A DNA stretch of 64,000 bases from Sphingomonas sp. AP4-R1. GTDB lineage: Bacteria; Pseudomonadota; Alphaproteobacteria; Sphingomonadales; Sphingomonadaceae. Both the position numbers and the translations under genes were made by a program. How positions within the stretch are numbered: position 1 is the first letter of the stretch; every line of letters begins with the position of its first letter. The DNA lies in contig NZ_CP053346.1 of NCBI RefSeq assembly GCF_013113735.1, positions 4,292,001 through 4,356,000 on the forward strand, read 5' to 3'. Below the pieces are notes generated by a model. The model ran no database searches, was not told where the DNA came from, and saw only the letters and a list, made by a program, of their open reading frames with translations. Below are positions 54,173-63,433 of this stretch, in pieces.

Positions 54173-57100
54173 ATGCGCCGTCTGCCCGCGCCGACCTGCC
54201 TGCTCCGCATCGCCATCGCTCCGATGGCGATCGCCTTCACTCTGGCGCCCGCGCGCGCCGACACCACCCTCTCGACGACGACCAGCACCAACCAGCAGAC
54301 CTCGACCGTCAATGCCGGCGCGGCCGACAATATCATTGTCTCCTCCACCGGCAGCATCACGCCTGCAGCGGGCACCGCGATCACGATCGACAGCAACAAT
54401 ACGGTGAACAATGCGGGCTCGATCACGGCATCGGGCATCGATGGCGTGATCGGCATCGGCGGCGGGGGGGGCTTCGGCTCCGCGATCGTCAACAGCGGCA
54501 CGATCACGATCGACGAGACCTATACGGCCACCGACACCAATTCGGACGGCGTGGTGGATGGGGCGTTCGCGGAAGGATCGTCGCGCTTCGGCATCTATCT
54601 CTCGGGATCGGGCGCCTTCACCGGCACGATCAACACCAGCGGCGCGATCACGATCAAGGGCAATGATTCCGGCGGTCTCGTCAGCACCGTGCCGATCGTG
54701 GGCAGCGTGACGAGTACGTCGGCGATCACCGTCACGGGTGATCGCGGCGTCGGCATCCGGCTGGGCGACGTGAGCGGCAACGTCGCAATCGCGGGCGCGG
54801 TGAGCGCGACGGGCCAGAATTCGGTCGGCGTGGCGCTGACGGGGGATATTGGCGGCCAGCTGGTCGTCCACAATTCGATCATCGCGACGGGCTACAGCTC
54901 CACCAGCCTGCCCAGCTCCACCACCGATTTGGGCGCGGACAATCTGCTGCAGGGTGGATCGGCGCTGACGATCGGCGGCAACGTGGCGGGCGGCGTCCTG
55001 ATCGCCACCGCCACCAGCTCGACCGACACGACGCTGGACGTCGACGGCGACGGCATCGCCGACACCAGCGAAAGCACGGGCGCGATCACCAGCGTGGGAT
55101 CGGCTCCGGCCCTGGTGATCGGGTCCGCCTCGCGCGATGTCGCCCTCGGCCTGATCTCCAGCCGCACCGTGGGCCTCGCGATCGACGGCACGGTGACGGG
55201 CACGGGCGTCTATGCCGGGTTCGACGCCACCGGGCTCCAGATCGGCGGTCTGGGCGGGGCGGTGACCATTGCGGGCGGCATCACCGTCGGCGGCAGCGTC
55301 ACCGGCGCCACCAATGGCGCCAACGCCACCGGCATCCTGTTCGGCAGCGGCGCCTCCACCCCCTCGCTCACCATCAGCGGCTCGGTCGCCGCGAATGACA
55401 CGACGACGGCGGCCGGCAATGCGCGCGCGATCGCGATCGCAGCGGGCGCCTCGCTGCCGACGATCGCCAATGCGGGCACGATCTCGTCCATCGTCGCGGT
55501 CGGCACGGGCAACGCCACCGCGATCCTCGATTCCTCGGGCACGCTGACGTCGGTGTCCAATACCGGCACCATCACCGCCTCGGACGTGGCCGGCACGGCA
55601 CGCGCGATCGACGTGTCGGCCAACACCAGCGGCTTCAGCTACACCCAGTCACTCGCCAGCTCGACATCCTCCGCACCCTCGCTCGCCGGCGCGATCGTGA
55701 CCGGCTCCGGCAACGACACGATCACGGCCAGCGCGGGCACGATCAAGTCGAATGCGTCGCTGGGCGAAGGCACCAATCAGGTGGCGCTGAGCGGCACCGC
55801 CGCATGGACGGGCAATCTCACCTTCGGCAGCGGCGCGGACAGCCTGACGCTCAGCGATACGGCCAGCTTCACCGGCAATGTCGATTTCGGCAGTGGCGCG
55901 GATACGCTCGCCATCAGTGGCACCGGCGTCTTCACCGGCAACATCCTGGACGCGACCGGCCACACGGCGGTGAGCATCACCGGCGGCAGCCTCCTGCTCC
56001 CCTCCGCCACCACCTCCTCGATCGGAAGCCTCGCGATCAACGGCGGCACGCTGGGCGTCGTGGTCGATCCCGCGACCGGCGCGCACGGCCTGCTGAACGT
56101 CGTCGGCGCCACGACCGTGACGGGGCCCTCCACGATTAAGGTCACGCTCACGTCGCTCGGCCTCGGCACCGGCAGCTTCACCGTGCTGCAGAGCGGATCG
56201 CTGTCGGGCAGCAGCAATTTCGGCCTGTCGCTCACCGCTTTGCCCTACCTCCTGACGGGATCTCTGGTCGGCAATGACGCGGCCGGAACCGTCACCGTCA
56301 ATCTGGCGCGCAAGACGGCGGCCGATCTGGGCCTCCGCAAATCGGAAGTGGGCGCTTACGATGCCGTCTTCACGGCGATCACCGGCGACAGCCAGCTGAC
56401 CAATGTGTTCCTGAACTCCACCGATCAGGCCTCCACGCTGCGGCGCTATCGCGAAATGCTGCCCGATCATGCCGGCGGTCTGTTCGATGCGCTGAACGGC
56501 GGCGCCCGCCTGGTGGCGCCGGGCGCGACGGCGGTTCCGTGGAAGGATATCGGGCCCTTCAGCATGTGGGTGCAGGAAGGCCAGTGGAACAACCACCAGA
56601 ATGCGCGGGACACGTCGGGATATCGGTCCACCGGCTTCGGTCTGTCCGTCGGCGCCGATGTGGATACGGGCGGCTTCGGGCGCGTCGGCCTGTCGCTCGG
56701 CTATCTGTTCGCCGACGTGAACAACAGCGGCGGCGCCAGCGAGGTGACCGCGAACGACTTCCAGATCGGCACCTACTGGAATGCCGATCTGGGCGGCCTC
56801 CACGTCGATGCCAATGCCTCGTTCGGCGGAGTCTCCGCCTCCAGCACGCGCTCGATCGAGAGCCTCTCGGCCATCAACACCCTGCTCTACACCAGCAAGT
56901 CGGACTGGACCGGCACGATGGTGACGGGCGGCGGCAAGGTGAGCTGGGAGGGGCATCTCGGCAATTTCTACCTGCGCCCGACCGCGGCGATCAGTTACGC
57001 CCGCCTGCACGAACAGGGGCATGACGAGAAGGACGGCGGCATCTTCGATCTCTCGATCGACTCGCGCAACAGCGACGAGCTGGCCGCCACCGGCAAGATC

Positions 57101-57394
57101 GCGATCGGCCTCAAGATCGGCAAGCAGCAGAATGAGGATTCGGTCGTTGGCCGCATCGAACTGGAAGGCGGGCGGCGCGAGATCCTGGCCGGCTCCATCG
57201 GCGCCACCACCGCGCGCTTCACCGGCGGCAACGACTTCACCGTGCTGCCCGAGGATCGCACCAGCGGCTATCTCGGCGGCGTGAACGCCTCGGTCGGCTC
57301 CTCCACCTTCCGCTTCGTGGCCGGGCTGAATGCCGAGCAGCGCGAGGGCTATCGCTCGCTGTCCGGCCAGGTGGGGCTGCGCGGCGCTTTCTGA
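54173..57394 (+). CDS. Classical (type Va) autotransporter
   Basis: A 1073-residue secreted protein. The ATG at 54173 has a gagga motif 7 bases upstream and starts a signal peptide (CLLRIAIAPMAIAFTLAPARADT). Residues 30-720 are Gly/Ser/Thr/Ala-rich repeats of beta-helix type (TGSGNDTITAS, FGSGADSLTLSDTASFTGNV, FGSGADTLAISGTGVFTGN). The last 280 residues form the translocator barrel (FSMWVQEGQWNNHQ, GYRSTGFGLSVGADVD, LRPTAAISYARL), ending in the C-terminal Phe (VGLRGAF) recognised by the BAM machinery. The passenger lacks a protease triad, so adhesion is the likeliest role. Confidence 0.9.
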   Translation: MRRLPAPTCLLRIAIAPMAIAFTLAPARADTTLSTTTSTNQQTSTVNAGAADNIIVSSTGSITPAAGTAITIDSNNTVNNAGSITASGIDGVIGIGGGGGFGSAIVNSGTITIDETYTATDTNSDGVVDGAFAEGSSRFGIYLSGSGAFTGTINTSGAITIKGNDSGGLVSTVPIVGSVTSTSAITVTGDRGVGIRLGDVSGNVAIAGAVSATGQNSVGVALTGDIGGQLVVHNSIIATGYSSTSLPSSTTDLGADNLLQGGSALTIGGNVAGGVLIATATSSTDTTLDVDGDGIADTSESTGAITSVGSAPALVIGSASRDVALGLISSRTVGLAIDGTVTGTGVYAGFDATGLQIGGLGGAVTIAGGITVGGSVTGATNGANATGILFGSGASTPSLTISGSVAANDTTTAAGNARAIAIAAGASLPTIANAGTISSIVAVGTGNATAILDSSGTLTSVSNTGTITASDVAGTARAIDVSANTSGFSYTQSLASSTSSAPSLAGAIVTGSGNDTITASAGTIKSNASLGEGTNQVALSGTAAWTGNLTFGSGADSLTLSDTASFTGNVDFGSGADTLAISGTGVFTGNILDATGHTAVSITGGSLLLPSATTSSIGSLAINGGTLGVVVDPATGAHGLLNVVGATTVTGPSTIKVTLTSLGLGTGSFTVLQSGSLSGSSNFGLSLTALPYLLTGSLVGNDAAGTVTVNLARKTAADLGLRKSEVGAYDAVFTAITGDSQLTNVFLNSTDQASTLRRYREMLPDHAGGLFDALNGGARLVAPGATAVPWKDIGPFSMWVQEGQWNNHQNARDTSGYRSTGFGLSVGADVDTGGFGRVGLSLGYLFADVNNSGGASEVTANDFQIGTYWNADLGGLHVDANASFGGVSASSTRSIESLSAINTLLYTSKSDWTGTMVTGGGKVSWEGHLGNFYLRPTAAISYARLHEQGHDEKDGGIFDLSIDSRNSDELAATGKIAIGLKIGKQQNEDSVVGRIELEGGRREILAGSIGATTARFTGGNDFTVLPEDRTSGYLGGVNASVGSSTFRFVAGLNAEQREGYRSLSGQVGLRGAF

Positions 57395-57444
57395 GGTCCT
57401 GTTTGAGAGTGCGCCTTCCGGCGCGCTCCGGCACTGGCCCGCAG

Positions 57445-57490
57445 CCCACCCGACCTCCCAATCAGTTTATTCTGCGGGAGGTCGGGTGGG
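57445..57490. terminator. Strong hairpin downstream of the autotransporter
   Basis: A perfect 15-bp inverted repeat cccacccgacctccc/gggaggtcgggtggg with a 16-base loop, 50 bases after the stop. No T run follows, so it could also be an mRNA stabiliser or a repeat element. Confidence 0.55.
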
Positions 57491-57643
57491 GGTGTGGGTC
57501 GGTGCCGCATCAGAATGCGCTCTTCCGCGCATGTCGCAAACCCACTCCCCTTTTCCCCTCCCGGTTTGCCACCGCCGATCGCGGTGTTAGGCTGCCGCAA
57601 AACGGGAGGGGATGCCTGCACGGGCCCGGAAGGGAGTGCAGTC

Positions 57644-57883
57644 GTGCCGATCGACATCGACGACAATCTGGTGAACGCCGCCATCATCGAATTCCACGCG
57701 GCGAAGGATCACGGCAAGACCGATCCCCAGGCATGGGCGGCGGCCGTCTCCCGCGTGCGGCATGACGTGCTGACGCTGGCCTCGCTCACCTGCGAGCGAG
57801 TGGCCGAGGGTCTCGCTCGCGGCAGCGAGGACGATGCGGAAACGGCGCGCACCTGCGCCGCCGCCATCCGCGCACTCTATTGA
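57644..57883 (+). CDS. Small hypothetical protein
   Basis: A 79-residue soluble, helical protein (PIDIDDNLVNAAIIEFHAAKD ... LTCERVAEGLARGSEDDAETARTCAAAIRALY). The GTG start at 57644 follows agggag with a 7-base gap. No family recognised. The following small gene starts 33 bases after its stop, or overlaps it if a TTG start is used. Confidence 0.6.
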   Translation: MPIDIDDNLVNAAIIEFHAAKDHGKTDPQAWAAAVSRVRHDVLTLASLTCERVAEGLARGSEDDAETARTCAAAIRALY

Positions 57884-57915
57884 TCCCGCACTCCAACGAA
57901 TTGTTAGGCGAAGCG

Positions 57916-58164
57916 ATGCTAGATTTCGGCATGACGTTCATGGATCAGATCCGCACCGCGCAGGCGAAATGGATCGCGGACGGCTTCGAAGCCGCCGGGA
58001 TGCAGGGCCTCACCGATGCGCGCAGCCTGCTCGCGCAGGCGATCACCGATCAGAACGAGACGTTGATCCGGATCTATTCCGAGACCTGCCTGCTGCTGCT
58101 CGAGGCCCAGCGCAATCAGGCCGCACAGTGGATGGCACTGCTCTCCCCCGATCGCGAACGATAA
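57916..58164 (+). CDS. Small hypothetical protein
   Basis: An 82-residue helical protein (MLDFGMTFMDQIRTAQAKW ... TLIRIYSETCLLLLEAQRNQAAQWMALL), without membrane spans. ATG at 57916 has aggcgaag upstream; a TTG at 57880 overlapping the previous stop would add 12 residues. Probably co-transcribed with the gene at 57644. Function unknown. Confidence 0.55.
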   Translation: MLDFGMTFMDQIRTAQAKWIADGFEAAGMQGLTDARSLLAQAITDQNETLIRIYSETCLLLLEAQRNQAAQWMALLSPDRER

Positions 58165-58195
58165 ACGAGAAGAACGAGCAGCCGATCTTCGAGCG

Positions 58196-58225
58196 CCCGT
58201 ACTCCTGCGGACGCAGGAGCACGGG
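58196..58225. repeat. Intergenic palindrome, 'CTCCTGCG' family
   Basis: A 30-base hairpin, cccgtactcctgcg facing cgcaggagcacggg around ga, 31 bases after the small gene's stop. It is the shortest clean copy of the family at 876, 25201 and 46083 and may act as terminator. Confidence 0.7.
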
Positions 58226-58301
58226 GGCGGTGATGCCGCCGATTTCCATTCTCCATGACCATAGGCTGGCAGGACGTCCTACCGGCCCCTAGATCAGCGT
58301 C

Positions 58302-59228
58302 ATGAGCGATATCGAGCCGATCCTGCAGTCCGCCCGCCTGTGGCGGGGCGCGCCGATGGCGCTGGCGACCGTCATCTCCACCTGGGGCTCGGCGCCCCGC
58401 CCGCGCGGCAGCCACATGCTGGTCCATGCCGACGGCCGGCTGGAGGGCTCCGTTTCGGGCGGCTGCATCGAAAACGAGGTGCTGGCGCTCGCGGCCGACG
58501 TGATCGGCGGCGCCCCCGCTTTGCGCCGCACCTATGGCGTGTCGGACGGCATGGCGTGGGAGGTCGGCCTGCCCTGCGGCGGATCGATCGAGGTGCTGGT
58601 GCAGCCGGTGTCGGACGCGGGCTTCCCGCCGGCGCTGTTCGAGACGATCGCGGCAGCGCGCGAGACAGGCGAGGCCATCGGCATCGCGACCGATCTGGAG
58701 AGCGGCCGCAGCCGCCTGTCCGAAAACGCGGACGACGCGCTCTTCCTCAATCTTTACACGCCGCCGCGCCGCCTGTTCATCATCGGCGCGGTCCAGATCG
58801 CGCAGGCGCTCGCGGGCATCGCGCAGACGATCGGCATCCGCCCGGTCGTGATCGATCCCCGCGCGCGCTTCCTCACCGAGGAGCGCTTTCCCGGCATCGA
58901 ACTGGACGATCGCTGGCCGGACGAGGCGCTCGCCGCCCACCGCCCGGACAAAGCGAGCGCGGTCGTCACGCTCAGCCACGATCCCAAGATCGACGATCCC
59001 GCTCTGATCGCCGCGCTCGCCGCGCCCACCGGCTATGTCGCCGCTTTGGGGTCACGCCGCAGCCACGCCGCCCGGCGCGAACGCATGGCCACGGCAGGCC
59101 TCGACGAGGCGACGATCGATCGCATCGAGGGACCGGCCGGCATCGACATCAACGCCCTCGGCGCCGCCGAGATCGCGCTGTCGGTGGCGGCGGGGATGGT
59201 CAAGGCGCTCGGCCGCCCGAAGGCATGA
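58302..59228 (+). CDS. XdhC-family molybdenum cofactor insertion/maturation protein
   Basis: A 308-residue protein of the XdhC/CoxI family, which binds molybdenum cofactor and delivers its sulfurated form to xanthine dehydrogenase-type hydroxylases. The N-terminal box RPRGSHMLVHADGRLEGSVSGGCIE is diagnostic; the C-terminal Rossmann domain starts at LFIIGAVQIAQAL and ends GLDEATIDRIEGPAGIDINALGAAEIALS. The glycine loop in GAVQIA is unusual against the typical GxGHV. Coupled by ATGA to the next gene. No target hydroxylase is nearby. Confidence 0.92.
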   Translation: MSDIEPILQSARLWRGAPMALATVISTWGSAPRPRGSHMLVHADGRLEGSVSGGCIENEVLALAADVIGGAPALRRTYGVSDGMAWEVGLPCGGSIEVLVQPVSDAGFPPALFETIAAARETGEAIGIATDLESGRSRLSENADDALFLNLYTPPRRLFIIGAVQIAQALAGIAQTIGIRPVVIDPRARFLTEERFPGIELDDRWPDEALAAHRPDKASAVVTLSHDPKIDDPALIAALAAPTGYVAALGSRRSHAARRERMATAGLDEATIDRIEGPAGIDINALGAAEIALSVAAGMVKALGRPKA

Positions 59229-59797
59229 GGATCGCGGGCGTCCTGCTCGCCGCCGGCCGCTCGACGCGCTTCGGCGCCGACGACAAATTGGCGGCGATGC
59301 TGGGCGGCCGCCCCCTGCTCCACCACGCCGCCGATGCGATGCGCGCAGCCCCGCTCGCTTCGCGGTTCCTTGTCCGCAGCGGAGCGGTTGACGGCCTCGA
59401 CGGCTTCGCGACGGTCGCCATCCCCCAGGGCGCCGAGATGAGCCGCTCGCTCGCCGCCGGTATCGCGGCGGCGCGCGCGGCGGGCGCGGATGCCGCGCTC
59501 GTGGCGTTGGGCGATATGCCGTTCGTGCCGGCCGCTCACCTCGCCACGCTCATCGCCGCCTGCGAGGGACCCGGCGCTCTGCTTGCGTCAGGCGACGCCA
59601 CGCGTCGCGCCCCGCCCGCTCTGTTCGGATCGGACTGGTTCGCGGATCTGGAAGCCGCCACCGGCGACGCCGGCGCCCGCTCCCTTCTTACCCGCGCGAC
59701 CTTGCTTCCCCTGCCCCCGGAGGCATTGCGCGATATCGATACGGTCGATGATCTGCGTGTGGCAGAACGGGACAAGGGAAACCCGAAACCCCGTTAG
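59225..59797 (+). CDS. MobA-like molybdopterin nucleotidyltransferase
   Basis: A 190-residue NTP-transferase domain protein of the MobA/MocA/CoxC type. GVLLAAGRSTRFGADDKLAAML is the nucleotide-binding loop (LAAGxSxRxG); VALGDMPFVPAAHLATLI contains the metal Asp. It probably adds CMP or GMP to molybdopterin for the enzymes served by the adjacent XdhC. Overlaps xdhC by four bases. Confidence 0.9.
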   Translation: MRIAGVLLAAGRSTRFGADDKLAAMLGGRPLLHHAADAMRAAPLASRFLVRSGAVDGLDGFATVAIPQGAEMSRSLAAGIAAARAAGADAALVALGDMPFVPAAHLATLIAACEGPGALLASGDATRRAPPALFGSDWFADLEAATGDAGARSLLTRATLLPLPPEALRDIDTVDDLRVAERDKGNPKPR

Positions 59798-59854
59798 GGG
59801 GCCAGTCCTGTGATTGATCTCCAATCCGGCGCATTCAAGAATGGCTCACGCCCC

Positions 59855-60319
59855 TCACTTCTTCCGAACGGCGATCCCCATCACCTCGAAATGCGCACCC
59901 GCCAGCAGATTGCCCGCGCCGATGAAGGCGCGCGCCGGCATCGGCCCGTCGAAATAGGTGACATAGACTTTGTTGAAGGTCGGGAAGTCGGCGAGGTCCT
60001 TGGCGAAGATCTGCACCTGCACCAGCTCGTTCATCGTATAGCCCGCCGCAGCCAGCGTCGATTTCAGCGCCTCCAGCACGATCTTCGCGCCTTCCTCCGG
60101 CGTCGCCGGCGGCTTGCCCGTCGCCGGATCGACATCGATCATGCCCGAAATATAGAGCGTGTCCTTCACCTCGACCGCCGCGCTGAACGGCGGCTGCGGC
60201 ACGCCCGGCAGCGACTGGCGCGGCGGCAGATAGCGCCGCGCGGGCTCGGCAGGCCCGGCGGCCTGTGCGGCTCCGGCAAGGATCGTGGCAGCGAAAAAAG
60301 CAGTTACGGTACGGCGCAT
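59855..60319 (-). CDS. Exported RidA-family protein
   Basis: A 154-residue YjgF/YER057c/UK114 protein with a signal peptide (MRRTVTAFFAATILAGAAQAAG), so periplasmic. Family segments LYISGMIDVDPATGKP, ALKSTLAAAGYTMNELVQVQIFAKDLADFPTFNKVYVTYF and PARAFIGAGNLLAGAHFEV are present. The usual substrate-binding Arg of RidA appears as PARAFIG. Cytoplasmic RidA removes reactive enamines; what an exported form does is unknown. Confidence 0.88.
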   Translation of the reverse strand: MRRTVTAFFAATILAGAAQAAGPAEPARRYLPPRQSLPGVPQPPFSAAVEVKDTLYISGMIDVDPATGKPPATPEEGAKIVLEALKSTLAAAGYTMNELVQVQIFAKDLADFPTFNKVYVTYFDGPMPARAFIGAGNLLAGAHFEVMGIAVRKK

Positions 60320-60400
60320 CGGATCACCCCTGTTCCTGGCCGTCGCCGGCCGCTGCCAAGCCTATCGATACTGGATCTTATCGAACGCTGTTCTCATTCT

Positions 60401-60489
60401 GTCATGCTGAACTCGTTTCAGCATCCATCCTGTCGCTTGCACTCGGCGCGACGGTCCGGTCATGGCCCCTGAAACGAGTTCAGGGTGAC
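60401..60489. repeat. Intergenic palindrome, 'TCATCCTGAACTCG' family
   Basis: Arms gtcatgctgaactcgtttca and tgaaacgagttcagggtgac face each other around an 89-base element, with inner ggccatg-type pairing weaker than at 31551. It lies between the ridA-like gene and the convergent-reading purK end. Confidence 0.78.
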
Positions 60490-60538
60490 GGACTCCGCCG
60501 GACGGACCGCGCCCGCAAATCCAGACTCCCGATCCGGC

Positions 60539-61594
60539 CTAAAGAAAAACCTTCGTCACATGCCCCATCTTCCGGTCGGGCCGCTGGCCGCTCTTGCCAT
60601 AGAGGTGGAGATGGTTGGTCGGGTCGGCGAGGATGGTCGGCCACTGCTCGGCATCCGCGCCCAGCAGGTTCCGCATCTCCACGCGCTGCCCCACCAGCGC
60701 GGTCGATCCCAGCGGCAGGCCGCAGATCGCGCGGATATGGTTCTCGAACTGCGAGGTCACCGCGCCCTCGATCGTCCAGTGGCCCGAATTGTGGACGCGC
60801 GGCGCCATCTCGTTGAACACCGGCCCCTCGCTGGTGGCGAAGAATTCACACGCCAGCACGCCGACATAGCCCAGCGCCTCCGCGATCCGCTCGGCCAGCG
60901 CCCCAGCCTCGGCCGCCTGCTCCAGCACGAGCCCGCTCGACGGCGCGATCGAGAGATCGAGGATACCGTCGCGATGCTGGTTCTCCACCGCATCCCAGCG
61001 CACCACGTTGCCGTCCATGCCCCGGCACAGGATGATCGAGAATTCCTGATCGAAGCGGACCATGCCTTCCAGCACGGCCGGCTTCTGCCCGATCGAAAGC
61101 CAAGCAGCCGAGGCGCGCGCCGGATCCTCGATCCGTGCCTGCCCCTTGCCGTCATAGCCGAAGCGGCGCGTCTTCAGGATCGCGGGCGCGCCCAGATCGC
61201 GCAGGGCCGCGCGCAGATCGTCGAGGCTGTCCACCTTGACGAACGGCGCGGGCCGTCCGCCCAACTGCGCCACGAAGGTCTTCTCGGTCAGCCGATCCTG
61301 CGCCACTTCCAGCGCCTGCGCGGGCGGAAACACGCAATTGTGCGCGGGCAAGGCCGCCACGTCGACATTCTCGAATTCGTAGGTGACGACATCCACCTGC
61401 GACGCGAACGAGGCCACGGCCGCGCTGTCGTCATAATTGCTGTGCGTCCAGCGCGCCGCCACTTCGGTGGCGGGGCCGCTCATGCCGGGTGCGAAGATGT
61501 GCGTGCGATAGCCGAGATTGGCCGCCGCGATCGCCAGCATCCGCCCGAGCTGGCCGCCACCCATGATGCCGATCGTGCCGCCGGGGGGAATCAT
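60539..61594 (-). CDS. purK: N5-carboxyaminoimidazole ribonucleotide synthase
   Basis: A 351-residue ATP-grasp enzyme of purine synthesis that carboxylates AIR to N5-CAIR. It opens [76 protein letters not shown] and NLLGAD are the ATP- and substrate-binding boxes. The start overlaps the purE stop by four bases, so purE-purK is an operon. Confidence 0.97.
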   Translation of the reverse strand: MIPPGGTIGIMGGGQLGRMLAIAAANLGYRTHIFAPGMSGPATEVAARWTHSNYDDSAAVASFASQVDVVTYEFENVDVAALPAHNCVFPPAQALEVAQDRLTEKTFVAQLGGRPAPFVKVDSLDDLRAALRDLGAPAILKTRRFGYDGKGQARIEDPARASAAWLSIGQKPAVLEGMVRFDQEFSIILCRGMDGNVVRWDAVENQHRDGILDLSIAPSSGLVLEQAAEAGALAERIAEALGYVGVLACEFFATSEGPVFNEMAPRVHNSGHWTIEGAVTSQFENHIRAICGLPLGSTALVGQRVEMRNLLGADAEQWPTILADPTNHLHLYGKSGQRPDRKMGHVTKVFL

Positions 61595-62073
61595 TCCGGC
61601 GCTTCGTCCACGGAGGCGGTCTGCTGCGCACGCCAGTCGGCCAGACGCCCGGCCAGCCCTTCGTCCGACAGCGCGAGGATCGAGGCCGCGAGCAGCCCCG
61701 CATTGATCGCGCCGGCCTTGCCGATCGCCAGCGTGCCGACGGGCACGCCGCCCGGCATCTGCACGATCGAAAGCAGGCTATCCATGCCCTTGAGCGCCTT
61801 GGATTCCACCGGCACGCCCAGCACGGGAAGCGCCGTCATCGAGGCCGCCATGCCCGGCAGATGCGCGGCGCCGCCCGCGCCCGCGATCACCACCTTCAGT
61901 CCGCGTCCCGCAGCCCCCGTGGCATAGTCCACCAGGCGCTGCGGCGTGCGATGCGCGGAGACGACCTTCGCCTCATGCGCGACGCCCAGTGTCTCGAGCG
62001 TCTCGGCCGCATGGCGCATCGTCTCCCAATCGGAGCGGCTGCCCATGATGATGCCGACGAGGGGTTGGGTCAC
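61591..62073 (-). CDS. purE: N5-CAIR mutase
   Basis: A 160-residue class I PurE that converts N5-CAIR to CAIR. Signatures: [27 protein letters not shown] with the catalytic His, [13 protein letters not shown] and [32 protein letters not shown]. First gene of the purE-purK pair. Confidence 0.97.
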   Translation of the reverse strand: MTQPLVGIIMGSRSDWETMRHAAETLETLGVAHEAKVVSAHRTPQRLVDYATGAAGRGLKVVIAGAGGAAHLPGMAASMTALPVLGVPVESKALKGMDSLLSIVQMPGGVPVGTLAIGKAGAINAGLLAASILALSDEGLAGRLADWRAQQTASVDEAPE

Positions 62074-62100
62074 TTACTTACGTCCTTCGACACTAAAGCA

Positions 62101-62183
62101 CCGATCGTGCTGAGCGAATCGAGGCACGGGCTGCAGGCGGTTGAGTCCGGAGCCCGTCCTTCGACCGGGCTCAGGACGAACGG
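62101..62183. repeat. Intergenic palindrome, 'TTCGTGCTGAGC' family
   Basis: Left half ccgatcgtgctgagcgaatc and right half cgaccgggctcaggacgaacgg are the same pair of elements as at 26652, with inner arms gaggcacgggct/agcccgtcctt. It lies between gpmA and purE, both minus strand. Confidence 0.75.
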
Positions 62184-62203
62184 GGAGAGGAACGGATCGT
62201 CCC

Positions 62204-62890
62204 TCACCGCTCGCTCAGATAATAACGATCGGTCGCGTTCAGCGCCTCGTCCAGCTCATAGACGATCGGCTGGCCGGTCGGGATTTCCAGCCCGGTGATC
62301 TCGTCGTCCGAAATGTGCGAGAGGTGCTTCACCAGCGCGCGCAGCGAATTACCGTGCGCCGAGATCACCACGCGCTTGCCCGCCTTCAGGTCCGGCGCGA
62401 TCACGCCGTCCCAATAAGGCAGCACGCGCGCGATCGTGTCCTTCAGGCTTTCCGTGTTCGGGATCGGGATGCCCGCATAGCGGCGGTCGGCCGCCAGATC
62501 GAATTCGCCGCCCGGCTCCAGCACGGGCGGGGGAATGTCGAACGAGCGGCGCCAGATCTTCACCTGATCGTCGCCATGCCTGGCCGCCGTCTCCGCCTTG
62601 TTGAGGCCGGTCAGCCCGCCATAATGGCGCTCGTTCAGCCGCCAGTCCTTCACCACCGGCAGCCACAAACGGCCCATCGCCTCCAAAGCGAGGTTCAGCG
62701 TCTTGATCGCGCGCGTCTGAAGGCTGGTATAGCAGATGTCGAAATCGAGGCCCTTGGCCGCCATCAGCTCGCCCGCCGCCTTGGCCTCGGCGATGCCCTG
62801 CTCGGTCAGGTTCACGTCCCACCAGCCGGTGAAACGGTTTTCCAGATTCCAGGCGGATTGCCCGTGGCGGATCAGCACGAGTGTCGGCAA
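62204..62890 (-). CDS. gpmA: 2,3-bisphosphoglycerate-dependent phosphoglycerate mutase
   Basis: A 228-residue glycolytic mutase interconverting 3- and 2-phosphoglycerate. The phosphohistidine is His9 in [12 protein letters not shown]; the second active-site His is in [25 protein letters not shown] is the substrate loop. The start is a TTG at 62888-62890, supported by gaaggggt 8 bases upstream; no in-frame ATG fits. Confidence 0.96.
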   Translation of the reverse strand: MPTLVLIRHGQSAWNLENRFTGWWDVNLTEQGIAEAKAAGELMAAKGLDFDICYTSLQTRAIKTLNLALEAMGRLWLPVVKDWRLNERHYGGLTGLNKAETAARHGDDQVKIWRRSFDIPPPVLEPGGEFDLAADRRYAGIPIPNTESLKDTIARVLPYWDGVIAPDLKAGKRVVISAHGNSLRALVKHLSHISDDEITGLEIPTGQPIVYELDEALNATDRYYLSER

Positions 62891-62949
62891 GGCATTACCC
62901 CTTCAGCGTTGCGGCCTTTTAGCCGGGGATGCGCGGCGGGCAAGGCACA

Positions 62950-63330
62950 TCAGCCACGCCGCGACGTGGGACGCCTTCCCAGCAGGTCGAGCGCATCCGC
63001 ATTGGCGCGGCCCCACGCATAGAGCAGCTCCAGCGGCTCGACGAAGCGGCGCCCCAGCGGCGTCAGGCGATATTCCACGGCCGGCGGCATCACGCTCTGC
63101 ACCTCGCGTACGATCAGCCCCGTCTCCTCCATCTCGCGCAACGTCTGGATGAACATCTTCTTGGAGATGCCGGGCAGGCTCCGCTGCAGCGCGCCGGTGC
63201 GCGCCGCGCCTTCGTGGCGCGCGTCCAGCACATGGAGGATCATGCTCGTCCATTTGGTGGCGAACAGCTCCAGCACGCGGCGCGGCGCGCAATCCTCGCG
63301 CCAGTCCTCGTCCGCCGTTCCGGGATTCAT
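62950..63330 (-). CDS. HxlR-family transcriptional regulator
   Basis: A 126-residue winged-helix regulator of the HxlR/MarR-like family. CAPRRVLELFATKWTSMILHVLDA contains the conserved Cys; RTGALQRSLPGISKKMFIQTLREMEETGLIVREV is the recognition helix-wing. These often sense redox or electrophiles. Start at ATG 63328-63330 with ggagg upstream. Divergent from the SDR gene with 103 bases between, so it probably controls that gene. Confidence 0.93.
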   Translation of the reverse strand: MNPGTADEDWREDCAPRRVLELFATKWTSMILHVLDARHEGAARTGALQRSLPGISKKMFIQTLREMEETGLIVREVQSVMPPAVEYRLTPLGRRFVEPLELLYAWGRANADALDLLGRRPTSRRG

Positions 63331-63433
63331 GGGTGGTAACCTCCAGGTGACTGGTCGCCCTCTTGGTGCCGTCTAGGCGCCCGCCCGAGCGATGCCTAGC
63401 TGGCGTGCGGGACAACGTGAAGAAAGGAAGATC

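Noticed and set aside
57644..58164. Toxin-antitoxin pair
   Set aside because: Sizes fit, but neither protein has a known toxin fold motif or DNA-binding antitoxin pattern.
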